NCBI GenBank assembly: GCA_001874265.1
Contig: MPDD01000001.1
Coordinates: 124,001 to 188,000, forward strand
From: Bacteroidetes bacterium MedPE-SWsnd-G1
Lineage (GTDB): Bacteria > Bacteroidota > Bacteroidia > Flavobacteriales > Flavobacteriaceae
Direction: 5' to 3'
DNA: 64,000 bases
Below, piece by piece: positions 36,468 to 45,124 of this stretch. Below the pieces are notes generated by a model. It had not been told where the DNA came from. It was given only the letters and a program-made list of their open reading frames with translations, and did not search any database. The first letter of the stretch is position 1, and each line of letters opens with the position of its first letter. Made by a program: the position numbers and the translations under genes.

Positions 36468-36540
36468 GTGTCACACTGAGCGCCTCGAAGTGTTCAGAGG
36501 AGGTGTGTTTTTGTCAGCTTAGACAGGCTCAGCTTGATAA
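36468..36540. repeat. Flavobacterial intergenic palindromic repeat, degenerate copies
   Basis: Contains TCACACTGAGCGCCTCGAAG and, 50 bases on, CAGCTTAGACAGGCTCAGCT. Both are versions of the word CACTGAGC-n-TCGAAGTG that recurs at 49012-49034 in this window, and a related GAGCGCAGTCGA form occurs at 47955-48006. They lie in non-coding DNA between converging genes and have no open frame. Confidence 0.6.
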
Positions 36541-36571
36541 AAAACAAGAACATCTTAAATCAAATTAAATC

Positions 36572-36606
36572 AAAAAATCCAGTAAGTTGCCTTACTGGAT
36601 TTTTTT
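36572..36606. terminator. Terminator of rho, bidirectional
   Basis: AAATCCAGTAAG pairs with CTTACTGGATTT across a four-base loop, extended on both sides by A-run and T-run. It lies 25 bases after the rho stop on the minus strand. Confidence 0.92.
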
Positions 36607-36630
36607 AGTTATGTTTAAAAATACTATGAA

Positions 36631-38319
36631 TTATCTGTTCATAGACATTAAAAATTCTTGATTGTTTAAGGTGCCTTTCATACGATCGTTTAAGAACTCC
36701 ATCGCTTCAATAGGGTTCATATCTGCAAGGTATTTACGCATTACCCACATACGTTGCATAGTAGCCTCATCTAACAATAGATCATCTCTACGTGTACTAG
36801 ATTTAACCAAATCAACAGCAGGGTAAATTCTACGGTTGGCAATATTTCTATCTAACTGTAATTCCATATTACCAGTTCCTTTAAACTCTTCGAAAATTAC
36901 TTCGTCCATTTTAGAACCAGTATCAGTTAATGCAGTTGCAATAATAGATAAAGAACCACCACCTTCAATATTACGAGCAGCACCAAAGAAACGTTTTGGT
37001 TTGTGTAATGCATTGGCATCAATACCACCCGATAGTATTTTTCCAGAAGCCGGAGCAACCGTGTTATAGGCTCTTGCCAAACGCGTAATAGAATCTAGAA
37101 GAATTACAACATCATGTCCACATTCTACCAAACGTTTTGCTTTTTCCAAAACAATATTTGCAACTCTAACGTGTTTGTCTGCAGGCTCATCAAAAGTAGA
37201 AGCAACAACTTCACCTTTAACATTACGTTGCATGTCTGTAACCTCTTCAGGTCTTTCATCAATTAATAAAATAATTTGATATACCTCTGGATGGTTTGCA
37301 GAAATAGCGTTTGCAATATCCTTTAACAAAATGGTCTTACCCGTTTTAGGTTGCGAAACGATCATACCACGTTGTCCTTTTCCAATAGGAGAGAAAATAT
37401 CGATAATTCTAGTAGAAAGCGTTTTACCTTCTAAGTTTAATTTTTCATCAGGAAACAAAGGCTTTAAATGCTCAAATGCTACACGATCGCGCACAACATT
37501 AGGATTCAATCCGTTTATTTTAGACACTCTAATTAATGGAAAATACTTTTCACCTTCTTTTGGCGGGCGTACATTTCCTTTAACAGTATCTCCGGTTTTT
37601 AACCCGAATAATTTTATTTGCGATTGTGATACGTAGATATCGTCCGGAGACGATAAATAGTTATAGTCAGATGAACGCAAGAATCCGTATCCATCAGGCA
37701 TAATTTCTAAAACGCCTTCACTTTCTATAATACCATCAAATTCATAATCTGGGTCTCTGTATTTGTTCCCATTTTTCTTTTGATGTTGATTCTTTTGGTC
37801 TTTATGCTGTGGCTTTCTGTTTTTAGAATGCTCTTGCTTTTGACCTGAGTTCTCTTGTCTTTGACCAGAATTCTCTTGTTTTTTATGCTGCGGTTTTTTC
37901 TCCTGTTTTTGATGTTGAGGCTTTTTGTTTGTATCCTCTTTCTTTTCAGTAGTGTTTTCCTTTGCAGCAACAGGTTCTTTTTTCTCAGTAGCCTCTACCT
38001 TTTTTGGTTTTGCAGCTCTCTGAGGTTTTGGAGTTGCTTTCTTCGCTTCCACTGGTGCTTTAACTTCAGCCTTAACTTCCGTTTTAGCAGCTGTGCTTGC
38101 TTCTGCAGTTTTGTTTTCTGTTTTAGGTTTAGAAATACGTTTACGCTTAGGCTTTTCTGTAGGTTTTGCTGGCCCCGTAGGATTGGCTGCCTGATGATCT
38201 AATATTTGATATACTAGATCTAATTTTTTTAATTGACTGAACTTAGGTAAACCAATTTCTTTTGCAATTTTCTGCAAATCAACAAGAGATTTCTCCTTGA
38301 GTTGTGAAATGTCTAACAT
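36631..38319 (-). CDS. rho: Transcription termination factor Rho with long disordered insert
   Basis: 562 residues, against about 420 in E. coli. Order: Rho-N SAP-like helical domain (1-45, [20 protein letters not shown]); a low-complexity insert (about 48-195) first Lys/Pro/Ala-Glu rich and then Gln/His/Lys/Asn rich; cold-shock RNA-binding domain (about 200-270, [20 protein letters not shown]); RecA-like ATPase with Walker A QPKTGKT and Walker [14 protein letters not shown], plus Q-loop and R-loop regions. It releases RNA polymerase from untranslated transcripts. A similar insert in a gut Bacteroides Rho has been reported to drive phase separation. Confidence 0.97.
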   Translation of the reverse strand: MLDISQLKEKSLVDLQKIAKEIGLPKFSQLKKLDLVYQILDHQAANPTGPAKPTEKPKRKRISKPKTENKTAEASTAAKTEVKAEVKAPVEAKKATPKPQRAAKPKKVEATEKKEPVAAKENTTEKKEDTNKKPQHQKQEKKPQHKKQENSGQRQENSGQKQEHSKNRKPQHKDQKNQHQKKNGNKYRDPDYEFDGIIESEGVLEIMPDGYGFLRSSDYNYLSSPDDIYVSQSQIKLFGLKTGDTVKGNVRPPKEGEKYFPLIRVSKINGLNPNVVRDRVAFEHLKPLFPDEKLNLEGKTLSTRIIDIFSPIGKGQRGMIVSQPKTGKTILLKDIANAISANHPEVYQIILLIDERPEEVTDMQRNVKGEVVASTFDEPADKHVRVANIVLEKAKRLVECGHDVVILLDSITRLARAYNTVAPASGKILSGGIDANALHKPKRFFGAARNIEGGGSLSIIATALTDTGSKMDEVIFEEFKGTGNMELQLDRNIANRRIYPAVDLVKSSTRRDDLLLDEATMQRMWVMRKYLADMNPIEAMEFLNDRMKGTLNNQEFLMSMNR

Positions 38320-38432
38320 TATGTAGATTTATGATTAATTATATTTTCTGACGTAGAAAATGAAATATGTTTTGTTTGAATATTTTTTTGAATATAAATC
38401 GCTGTAACGCAATTTGCTATATGAATAGATGA

Positions 38433-38460
38433 CAAATATAGTAAATAAAATTAAAAGCAA
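38433..38460 (-). promoter_or_regulatory. Possible rho promoter
   Basis: On the minus strand, TATATTTG (38433-38440) with TTG (38458-38460) at a 17-base spacing, shorter than the usual 19-21. It would give rho a 5' leader of about 105 bases, long enough for autoregulation by Rho itself. Confidence 0.4.
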
Positions 38461-38512
38461 AATTTTTATACCATAAAAGATTAGTTTACATTTGGCATCT
38501 CTAAAAAATAGA

Positions 38513-38947
38513 ATGTTACAACGTATTCAGTCCATATATTTATTGTTAGCAGCACTGGTTTCAGCGGTGTTACCTTTTGTATTAAATTTATGGGTAAGTG
38601 TAGATGGGTATGTGGTATATGCACATGAATTATTAAAGTATGATAGTGTAACTGTTAGCAGTATACCAGTTTTATTTTATGCTTCTGCATTTGTATCATT
38701 CATTACTATTTTTAAATACAAGAATAGACAATCTCAGTTTGTTCTTGGACGAGTTAACATTTTGATCAACCTTTTTATATTGGGGTTATTGGTGTATCAT
38801 TTACAAAGTTTATCTGGAGAAGTTTTTGCTTCTGAGAAAGGTATTGGGGCTGCGCTTCCTTTAATTGCTATTGTATTGCTAGTCATGGCAAACCGTGCAA
38901 TTAAGAAAGATGAAGACCTTGTAAAATCTGTAGATCGATTGCGATAA
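38513..38947 (+). CDS. DUF4293 four-helix membrane protein
   Basis: 144 residues from the ATG at 38513. The start MLQRIQSIYLLLAALVSAVLPF is the normal DUF4293 beginning. A TTG 21 bases upstream would lie inside a TACATTTG promoter box (38487-38494) and is rejected. Four hydrophobic segments (about 5-25, 45-65, 78-98, 108-128) and a charged C-tail. The family is found in Bacteroidota and here sits divergently beside rho. Function unknown. Confidence 0.85.
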   Translation: MLQRIQSIYLLLAALVSAVLPFVLNLWVSVDGYVVYAHELLKYDSVTVSSIPVLFYASAFVSFITIFKYKNRQSQFVLGRVNILINLFILGLLVYHLQSLSGEVFASEKGIGAALPLIAIVLLVMANRAIKKDEDLVKSVDRLR

Positions 38948-38973
38948 TTCTAGTATCTTAGTATATTTAGTGG

Positions 38974-39004
38974 AAAAATCCATCCTTTTTAGGGTGGATT
39001 TTTT
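38974..39004 (+). terminator. Intrinsic terminator after the DUF4293 gene
   Basis: AAATCCATCC pairs with GGGTGGATTT (one G-T pair) around a short T-rich loop and is followed by a T-run. Confidence 0.85.
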
Positions 39005-39044
39005 GTATATTTAAACCATTGAAAATCAATTGCAGACAAAATCG

Positions 39045-39091
39045 AGCTCACGGAAAACCGTGAGCTAAAAAAATCACGGTTTTCCGTGATT
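39045..39091. promoter_or_regulatory. Two palindromic operators sharing a 14-base core
   Basis: Copy 1 (39045-39066) has the 9-base arms AGCTCACGG/CCGTGAGCT around AAAA. Copy 2 (39072-39091) has the 8-base arms AATCACGG/CCGTGATT around TTTT. The cores CACGGAAAACCGTG and CACGGTTTTCCGTG are exact reverse complements. Copy 2 touches the -33 TTG (39090-39092) of the following promoter. They may be binding sites of the LuxR-type regulator encoded next, giving autoregulation. The two cores can also pair with each other in DNA or RNA. Confidence 0.7.
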
Positions 39092-39120
39092 GTTTGGTAT
39101 TAGTAATTAAAATATCTTTG
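39090..39120 (+). promoter_or_regulatory. Promoter of the two-component operon
   Basis: TTG (39090-39092), 20-base spacer, TATCTTTG (39113-39120): exact Bacteroidota pattern. The start point would fall near 39126, leaving almost no 5' untranslated region before the TTG start codon at 39132. Confidence 0.65.
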
Positions 39121-39131
39121 ACTTGGGAAAA

Positions 39132-39788
39132 TTGAAAAAGATAAAAGTCCATATTGCAGATGACCACATGGTGCTTATAGATGGCATTAAGGCGGTGCTT
39201 AAAACGGATGAGGAAATTGATGTTGTAGGAAGTTCTTTAAACGGCGAAGACGTTATAGAATGGTACAAATCAAACAAATCTGATGTGTTAGTACTCGACA
39301 TTAATATGCCAAAAGTAGACGGTATTGGTGTTTTGCAGGAATTTAGTAACCAGACTTCAAGACCTCGTATAGTAGTCTTATCTAGCTACGACGATATTAA
39401 GTTAGTTAAGGAGGTCTTGAAAATTGGTGCTGATGGATTTTTAGCAAAAAAATGCGCTGGTGAACAAATTGTACAAGCAATTAAAACAGTGTATAACGGT
39501 GAGCAGTATTTTAGCGAGGGCGTACAACAAAAAATCGTTTCGTTATTTTCTGGTGCCGACAGTGAATCTAAACAAGCCCAAGATGGTGTGTTTGTAAGTT
39601 CTATTACAGACAGAGAATTATCAATATTAAAATTAATTGCCAAGGAATTTAATACCAAAGAAATTGGCAACCAACTTCATATCAGCGTTAATACCGTCGA
39701 AACGCATCGCAAAAATTTAATTCGAAAATTGAAAGTAAAAAATGCCGTAGGATTGGCTATTTACGCACATAAAAATCAATTAGTTTAA
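39132..39788 (+). CDS. NarL/LuxR-type response regulator
   Basis: 218 residues from a TTG at 39132, which gives the standard start MKKIKVHIADDHMVLIDGI. Another TTG nine bases upstream is possible but lies next to the promoter box. Receiver domain (about 1-120) with acidic pair in ADDH, phospho-acceptor Asp in DVLVLDINMPKVDG (near residue 54) and a switch Lys in FLAKK. C-terminal LuxR helix-turn-helix (about 150-212: LTxRE-like TDRELSILKLIAKEFNTKEIGNQLHISVNTVETHRKNL). Partner of the histidine kinase two genes on. It may bind the duplicated palindrome in its own promoter. Confidence 0.92.
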   Translation: MKKIKVHIADDHMVLIDGIKAVLKTDEEIDVVGSSLNGEDVIEWYKSNKSDVLVLDINMPKVDGIGVLQEFSNQTSRPRIVVLSSYDDIKLVKEVLKIGADGFLAKKCAGEQIVQAIKTVYNGEQYFSEGVQQKIVSLFSGADSESKQAQDGVFVSSITDRELSILKLIAKEFNTKEIGNQLHISVNTVETHRKNLIRKLKVKNAVGLAIYAHKNQLV

Positions 39789-39810
39789 TTTTTTAAAACC
39801 CCAAAATGTT

Positions 39811-40101
39811 ATGTCAAACATGTTAGAATCGTATTCTTTAGACTTTAAAGGTAAAAAGAATGGAGAAAAAGAGTATCAGTTAAAATTTAAAGTTGCCAAC
39901 GGTGTTGGTGTTACTTTTGAGCAAGATGGAGACATCAATAAAATTCAATTACGCTGGGGAACCGGAGGTAATGATAGCCAAAAAAACTACAATGTAAAAG
40001 GACCTTTAAACGTACAATTTTTTCAACACCCACAAGAACTGACTAAAAGTGGAGACCCAGGGCCAGTTGGGCCGGATCCTGATATCACTATTCATCCATA
40101 A
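39811..40101 (+). CDS. Unknown 96-residue protein in the two-component operon
   Basis: No family recognised. It has no signal peptide or membrane helix. The first 75 residues are rich in alternating polar and hydrophobic residues, probably a small beta domain (YQLKFKVANGVGVTFEQDG, KIQLRWGTGG). The last 20 residues are Pro/Gly/Asp-rich (SGDPGPVGPDPDITIHP), probably unstructured. Spaces of 22 and 19 bases to the regulator and kinase make cotranscription very likely. It could be a third component, such as an output or a modulator, but this is speculation. Confidence 0.75.
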   Translation: MSNMLESYSLDFKGKKNGEKEYQLKFKVANGVGVTFEQDGDINKIQLRWGTGGNDSQKNYNVKGPLNVQFFQHPQELTKSGDPGPVGPDPDITIHP

Positions 40102-40120
40102 TAAAGTGTATATTTAAGGA

Positions 40121-41995
40121 ATGAAAAACTTCTTTAAAAAAGTAATAATAGTAGCATTGGTGGCAACCAATGCTACACTTGTTTTTGGACAAGAAATGTT
40201 CTTAGATTCTATTCTTTCAAAAATTAAGTCTGACTCGAAGTTTGAGAGTTATGAAAATGCTCAAATAGTACTTGACTCTTTAAAAAATAGTGCTAGTTAT
40301 ACCAAACAATCTTTGATTTTAAAAATTGACTTAGCACAGGTTGAATTATTTCGAATTCAAAATAAGAATGAAGAAGCCATAAAAATTTTGTTAAATGGAT
40401 TACAAAAAAGTGAGATAGAAAATTACTTTGGTTATGCATCGGATTATTCTTTCGAATTAGGCCGTTATTTTTCACGGGCTAAAAATGAACCGAAAACAAT
40501 AGAGTATTACAGAAAATCGTTAAAGTTTGCTATAAAAGATAATGACTCTTTAAGACTGAGTTATAGTTATTTAGCGAATGGTTCTATTCATTTAAAAGAT
40601 TATCAAAAATACAATCAGGGCTATTTGAAAATGGATAGTGTACAAATGTATAAATCTAGAGATAGCGCTTTGTTTTATCATCTAAGGACGTTAAAATTCT
40701 TTCCGAAATTAGAAAGAAATAGAACATATTTTGGAGTTGCCAATAGAAATTTGATGATTCTTTATTATTACAATAATGAATTTGAACGAGCAAAGAAATA
40801 TGGTGAACCGACCCTTATTTATTTTAGAAAAAAACGTGATACAATAAATCTATCTTCAACTTTAAATGTTATGGGAGCAGTTAGTTTAGGGTTGTTAGAT
40901 TATGAACAGTCTGAGGCTTATTATAAACAAAGTTTAGAGTTTGTTAAGAATAAAAGAGATCTTGAATCTAATGGAGCAAGAGAGTCTGTTTATCAAAATT
41001 TATCTCACATATATAGTCTTCAGAAAAATTTTGAAAAGGCATATGAATATAGGAGAAGAGCACATTTTTTAACGGATTCTATTTATAACCAGTCAGATAA
41101 CACTGAAGTGTCGGAGTTTGAGGTCAAATTCAATTTGTCCGAAACAGAGAAAATAGCTGAGCAAGAAAAAAGCAGGCGGCAGCGTACTGAATTGTGGTTG
41201 TATATCATTAGTATTATTTCGGTTTTAGTTTTGCTGTTACTATTTACAGTATTTAGAAGTAGGCGTTTAAAAAGAGAAAAACAATTATTGGTGTTAGAGC
41301 AAGAAACCTTGGTAAAGGAGCGCGCATTAGAGAAGATACAAAACGAAGCACAAATAAAAATTCTAAACGCTACCATAGACGGTAAAGAAACCGAGCGTAG
41401 GCATATAGCAGAAATTTTACACAACAGCGTAAGTGCTTTATTGTCATCGGCAGGTTTGCATTTACAAGCGGCTAAGATGACTTTAAAAGAGCAAGCTCCA
41501 GAAGAAATTGCGAAGACCCAAGATATTGTTTCCGAGGCAGGTGAGAAAATCCGCGATTTATCACACACTTTAATTTCATCGGTTTTACTAAAGTTCGGGT
41601 TGGCCTTTGCCATGGATGATTTATGTGAAAAATATTCTAATTCTAAAATTACATTTAAAGCGGAATCGAATAACATAAAACGTTTTGAATCGGAATTCGA
41701 AATTAAAATGCACAGTATTATTGAAGAATTGATCAATAATATTTTAAAACATAGCAACGCTTCATATGCCAATATTTTGTTGAAACAATATGATGGTAAA
41801 TTAGAAGTGCGAATTTTTGATAATGGAACTGGTTTTGATGTGGCTCAGATGAAGAAAAAGAAAAAAGTAGGCTTGGGTTTAACTCAAATAGAGGCGCGTA
41901 TTAAAATGATGAATGGTGTATTCGATATTAAATCATCTGAAGAAACTGGAACACGCATTTATATCAATGTACCAGTGCCAGTTAAAAAAGCCTAA
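40121..41995 (+). CDS. Sensor histidine kinase with periplasmic TPR domain
   Basis: 624 residues. Signal peptide (about 1-23, LVFGQ), periplasmic TPR-like helices (about 30-340), one membrane helix (about 352-372, WLYIISIISVLVLLLLFTVF), coiled coil, HisKA_3 dimerisation domain and HATPase. The phospho-acceptor is the His of ERRHIAEILHNSVSALL. An Asn follows where the family nearly always has Asp or Glu. ATP-binding boxes: IIEELINNILKHSNA, DNGTGFD and VGLGLTQIEARI. The stop overlaps by four bases the 3' end of the converging phosphodiesterase gene. Confidence 0.92.
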   Translation: MKNFFKKVIIVALVATNATLVFGQEMFLDSILSKIKSDSKFESYENAQIVLDSLKNSASYTKQSLILKIDLAQVELFRIQNKNEEAIKILLNGLQKSEIENYFGYASDYSFELGRYFSRAKNEPKTIEYYRKSLKFAIKDNDSLRLSYSYLANGSIHLKDYQKYNQGYLKMDSVQMYKSRDSALFYHLRTLKFFPKLERNRTYFGVANRNLMILYYYNNEFERAKKYGEPTLIYFRKKRDTINLSSTLNVMGAVSLGLLDYEQSEAYYKQSLEFVKNKRDLESNGARESVYQNLSHIYSLQKNFEKAYEYRRRAHFLTDSIYNQSDNTEVSEFEVKFNLSETEKIAEQEKSRRQRTELWLYIISIISVLVLLLLFTVFRSRRLKREKQLLVLEQETLVKERALEKIQNEAQIKILNATIDGKETERRHIAEILHNSVSALLSSAGLHLQAAKMTLKEQAPEEIAKTQDIVSEAGEKIRDLSHTLISSVLLKFGLAFAMDDLCEKYSNSKITFKAESNNIKRFESEFEIKMHSIIEELINNILKHSNASYANILLKQYDGKLEVRIFDNGTGFDVAQMKKKKKVGLGLTQIEARIKMMNGVFDIKSSEETGTRIYINVPVPVKKA

Positions 41996-42489
41996 TGTCT
42001 TTTTTCTAACTCAACAATTTCTAAATTCTTAATATCGGAACCATCAATGGTAAAGCGTAACATGGTTCTAACTTTATGAAATCCGTGTTTACCCACAGCA
42101 CCAGGATTAAGGTGTAATAAGTTTAGTTTTTTATCGAATTGTACTTTTAAAATATGCGAATGCCCACTAATAAATATTTTAGGTGGATTTTGTTTTATTT
42201 CTTCACGAACACGAAGATCATATCTATTGGGGTAACCGCCAATGTGCGTAATCCAAACATCAACTTCTTCGCATAAAAATCGATTGTTCAAAGGGAATTC
42301 TGATCTAATTTCCGTTCCGTCTATATTGCCATAAACAGCACGTAAGGGTTTTAAAGCCTTAATGGTATCGGTAACTTTTATGGAACCAATATCACCGGCA
42401 TGCCAAACTTCATCGGCTTGTTTTACGTATTTTAAAATCTGATCATCTATAAACCCATGGGTATCGGAAAGCAATAAGATTTTTTTCAT
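41992..42489 (-). CDS. YfcE/MJ0936-type metallophosphoesterase
   Basis: 165 residues. Calcineurin-like motifs in order: LLLSDTHGF (Asp8, His10), WHAGDIG, YGNIDGTE, WITHIGG and GHSHILK, supplying ligands for two metals. Relatives are manganese-dependent phosphodiesterases with broad activity on cyclic nucleotides and model substrates; the physiological one is unknown. It is a lone gene, divergent from truA and convergent with the histidine kinase gene, with the last four bases shared. Confidence 0.9.
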   Translation of the reverse strand: MKKILLLSDTHGFIDDQILKYVKQADEVWHAGDIGSIKVTDTIKALKPLRAVYGNIDGTEIRSEFPLNNRFLCEEVDVWITHIGGYPNRYDLRVREEIKQNPPKIFISGHSHILKVQFDKKLNLLHLNPGAVGKHGFHKVRTMLRFTIDGSDIKNLEIVELEKRH

Positions 42490-42594
42490 TCAGTTAAAAA
42501 GTTTAGTACAATTTTTAAGATTTCTATTAACTGAATTGGCTGTGCTGCCTTCAAATAGGTTCAGTATATTTGTAAGCACAAAAATAAACCATTC

Positions 42595-43347
42595 TTGAGA
42601 TATTTTATAGAACTTTCATATAAAGGAACGGAGTACCATGGTTGGCAATATCAGCCAAATGCCATATCTGTTCAAGAAAAACTAAATGATGGTTTGTCTA
42701 AAATTTTAAAGGAATCCATCAATGTTATGGGGGCGGGTAGAACTGATGCTGGGGTGCATGCCACACAAATGTTTGCACATTTTGATACAACTGCAGCGTT
42801 CGATTTTGACCAGACCTTATTTAAATTAAATTCTTATTTACCTGATGATATTGTAGTATATCGATTTATACAAGTGAGCGATAAAGCACATACCCGTTTT
42901 GATGCAACTGACCGAAGTTATGAGTACAGAATAGTACTGGGTAGAAATCCATTTTTACTAGACACCACTTGGCAATTTTTTCATAGAACTTTAGATATAG
43001 AAAAAATGAATGGAGCAGCGAAACTGTTGATGAATTATAAAGATTTTAAATGTTTTTCAAAATCGAAAACAGATGTAAAGACCTATAATTGTAATGTTAC
43101 TGAAGCCATATGGAAATTAGATGGAGCAATGTTGGTGTTTCATATTTCTGCAGATCGATTTTTAAGAAACATGGTAAGAGCCATAGTTGGTACGTTGGTA
43201 GATGTTGGATTGGGAAAAACAAGCTTAGAAGAATTTGCAAATATTATAGAAAGTAGAGATAGAACAAAGGCAGGTTTATCAGTTCCGGCAAAAGGTTTAT
43301 TTTTGACAAAGATAGTCTACCCAAAAGCAGTTTTAGAAAATGAGTAA
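42595..43347 (+). CDS. truA: tRNA pseudouridine synthase A
   Basis: Makes pseudouridine at positions 38-40 of tRNA anticodon arms. 250 residues. The start is TTG at 42595, because MRYFIELSYKGTEYHGWQ is the canonical TruA beginning and no ATG is near. The catalytic aspartate is Asp51 in GAGRTDAGVHA. A -7 box TATATTTG stands at 42565-42572, leaving a 5' leader of only about 15-20 bases. The last eight bases overlap the ABC transporter gene. Confidence 0.95.
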   Translation: MRYFIELSYKGTEYHGWQYQPNAISVQEKLNDGLSKILKESINVMGAGRTDAGVHATQMFAHFDTTAAFDFDQTLFKLNSYLPDDIVVYRFIQVSDKAHTRFDATDRSYEYRIVLGRNPFLLDTTWQFFHRTLDIEKMNGAAKLLMNYKDFKCFSKSKTDVKTYNCNVTEAIWKLDGAMLVFHISADRFLRNMVRAIVGTLVDVGLGKTSLEEFANIIESRDRTKAGLSVPAKGLFLTKIVYPKAVLENE

Positions 43348-45103
43348 TACCACCGGAAAAGCATTTGATGCCAAAATATTTAAGCGTTTAATGGGTTTTG
43401 CAAAAAATTACAGAACGCAGTTTTTAGTGGCATCTGTATCTGCTATTCTATTGGCACTTTTGGCCGTGGCAAGACCAAAACTGTTGCAATATATTATAGA
43501 TACCTTTTTTGAATCGAAAGATAAAACAGGGCTGTTAAACTATGTGCTAATTATGGCAGCGGTGCTCTTAGGTGAGGTGCTAGTTCGGTTTTTATTTATT
43601 TTCGTTGCCAATAAATTAGGGTATAGTATTATTAAAGATATGCGTATGAAGTTGTACAAGCATATGCTTAACTTTAAAATGTCTTATTTCGATACTTCAT
43701 CCGTGGGTAAATTAGTTACAAGAGCAGTTACTGATATTGAACAAATCGCGAACTTTTTTGGGCAAGGGTTCTTTATGATAATAGCCGATTTATTAACCAT
43801 GTTGGCTGTTATTATTATGATGCTATTTATGAATTGGAAAATGGCCTTGATTACCCTAACTGTATTACCTGTTATTGTGTATGCAACAAAGTTATTCCAA
43901 TTAAAAATGAAGGCTTCGTTTAAAGAAATACGTGAACAAGCAGCCAATTTAAATGGTTTTGTACAAGAGCGCGTATCTGGAATGAAAATAGTGCAGTTGT
44001 TTAATAGAGAAAAAATTGAGTACAAAAACTTTAAAGAGATCAATAACAAACATAAAAAAGCATGGGTAAATACGGTTATGTATTATTCCATCTTTTTTCC
44101 AGTAGTAGAAATTATTACTTCTGTAACGGTTGGGTTGATAGTTTGGTTCGGTGGATTTCAGATTATTGCCGAAGGTTCTACAACAACGGCTGGTGAAGTA
44201 ATCGCCTTTGTAATGATGTCTGAAATGTTGTTTAGACCCTTACGTCAAATTGCAGATAAATTCAACACCTTGCAAATGGGTATGGTTGCAGGTACACGTG
44301 TTTTTGAAGTGTTTGACACCGAAAGTCATATAGATGCGACAGGTACTATTGATGCCAAAGGATTTAACGGGCATATTCAATTTGAGAATGTACATTTTAG
44401 TTATATCGAATACGAGGAAGTTTTAAAAGGAATTTCATTTAAGGTAAACCCTGGAGAAACCGTGGCGATTGTTGGAGCCACAGGAGCGGGTAAATCAACG
44501 ATCATAAATTTAATCAACCGTTTTTATGAAATAGATTCAGGTACTATTTCTGTAGATAATAAATCTATTAACGAATACACCTTAGATAGTTTGCGAGCCA
44601 ATGTAGCGGTTGTATTGCAAGATGTGTTTTTGTTCTCAGAGTCGATTTACAAGAATATTGTATTGAATAAAGAAGTGAGTTTAGACGAGGTGCAAAAGGC
44701 AGCCAAAGAAATAGGGATTCATGATTTTATTATGAGTTTACCAGAAGGTTATAACTACAACGTAAAAGAACGTGGAGTTATGTTGTCGTCTGGGCAGCGC
44801 CAATTAATCGCCTTTTTAAGAGCGTATGTAAGCAACCCAAGTGTGCTGATTTTAGATGAAGCAACATCGTCTATCGATTCGTATTCAGAACAGTTGATTC
44901 AGAATGCTACGGATAAGATTACTCAAAACCAGACTTCTATTATAATTGCGCACAGATTGACAACGATTAAAAAAGCCGATACAATTATTGTTATGGATAA
45001 AGGACTAATTGTTGAACAAGGATCGCACGCCCAATTATTGAAAAATAAAGGCTATTATCATAACCTATATGAAATGCAATTTAAGCACGCAGAGGCGAGT
45101 TAA
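43340..45103 (+). CDS. ABC exporter, fused permease-ATPase (MsbA-like)
   Basis: 587 residues. Six-helix transmembrane domain (about 20-320) joined to an ATPase domain (about 345-587) with Walker A GATGAGKST, Q-loop LQDVFLFS, signature LSSGQRQL (first residue atypical but common in this group), Walker B VLILDEATSSID and switch His IIAHRL. Works as a homodimer or with a partner; candidates for the substrate are lipids, lipid A or drugs. It overlaps truA by eight bases, and its stop is 21 bases from the converging cdaA gene. Confidence 0.92.
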   Translation: MSNTTGKAFDAKIFKRLMGFAKNYRTQFLVASVSAILLALLAVARPKLLQYIIDTFFESKDKTGLLNYVLIMAAVLLGEVLVRFLFIFVANKLGYSIIKDMRMKLYKHMLNFKMSYFDTSSVGKLVTRAVTDIEQIANFFGQGFFMIIADLLTMLAVIIMMLFMNWKMALITLTVLPVIVYATKLFQLKMKASFKEIREQAANLNGFVQERVSGMKIVQLFNREKIEYKNFKEINNKHKKAWVNTVMYYSIFFPVVEIITSVTVGLIVWFGGFQIIAEGSTTTAGEVIAFVMMSEMLFRPLRQIADKFNTLQMGMVAGTRVFEVFDTESHIDATGTIDAKGFNGHIQFENVHFSYIEYEEVLKGISFKVNPGETVAIVGATGAGKSTIINLINRFYEIDSGTISVDNKSINEYTLDSLRANVAVVLQDVFLFSESIYKNIVLNKEVSLDEVQKAAKEIGIHDFIMSLPEGYNYNVKERGVMLSSGQRQLIAFLRAYVSNPSVLILDEATSSIDSYSEQLIQNATDKITQNQTSIIIAHRLTTIKKADTIIVMDKGLIVEQGSHAQLLKNKGYYHNLYEMQFKHAEAS

Positions 45104-45124
45104 TTGTTGGTGTTTTCAGAAGAA

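Noticed and set aside
37855-38202. Very hydrophobic open frame on the plus strand opposite rho
   Set aside because: It is the antisense of the Lys/Gln-rich insert of Rho, whose codons read as Phe/Leu on the other strand. No promoter and no family resemblance.
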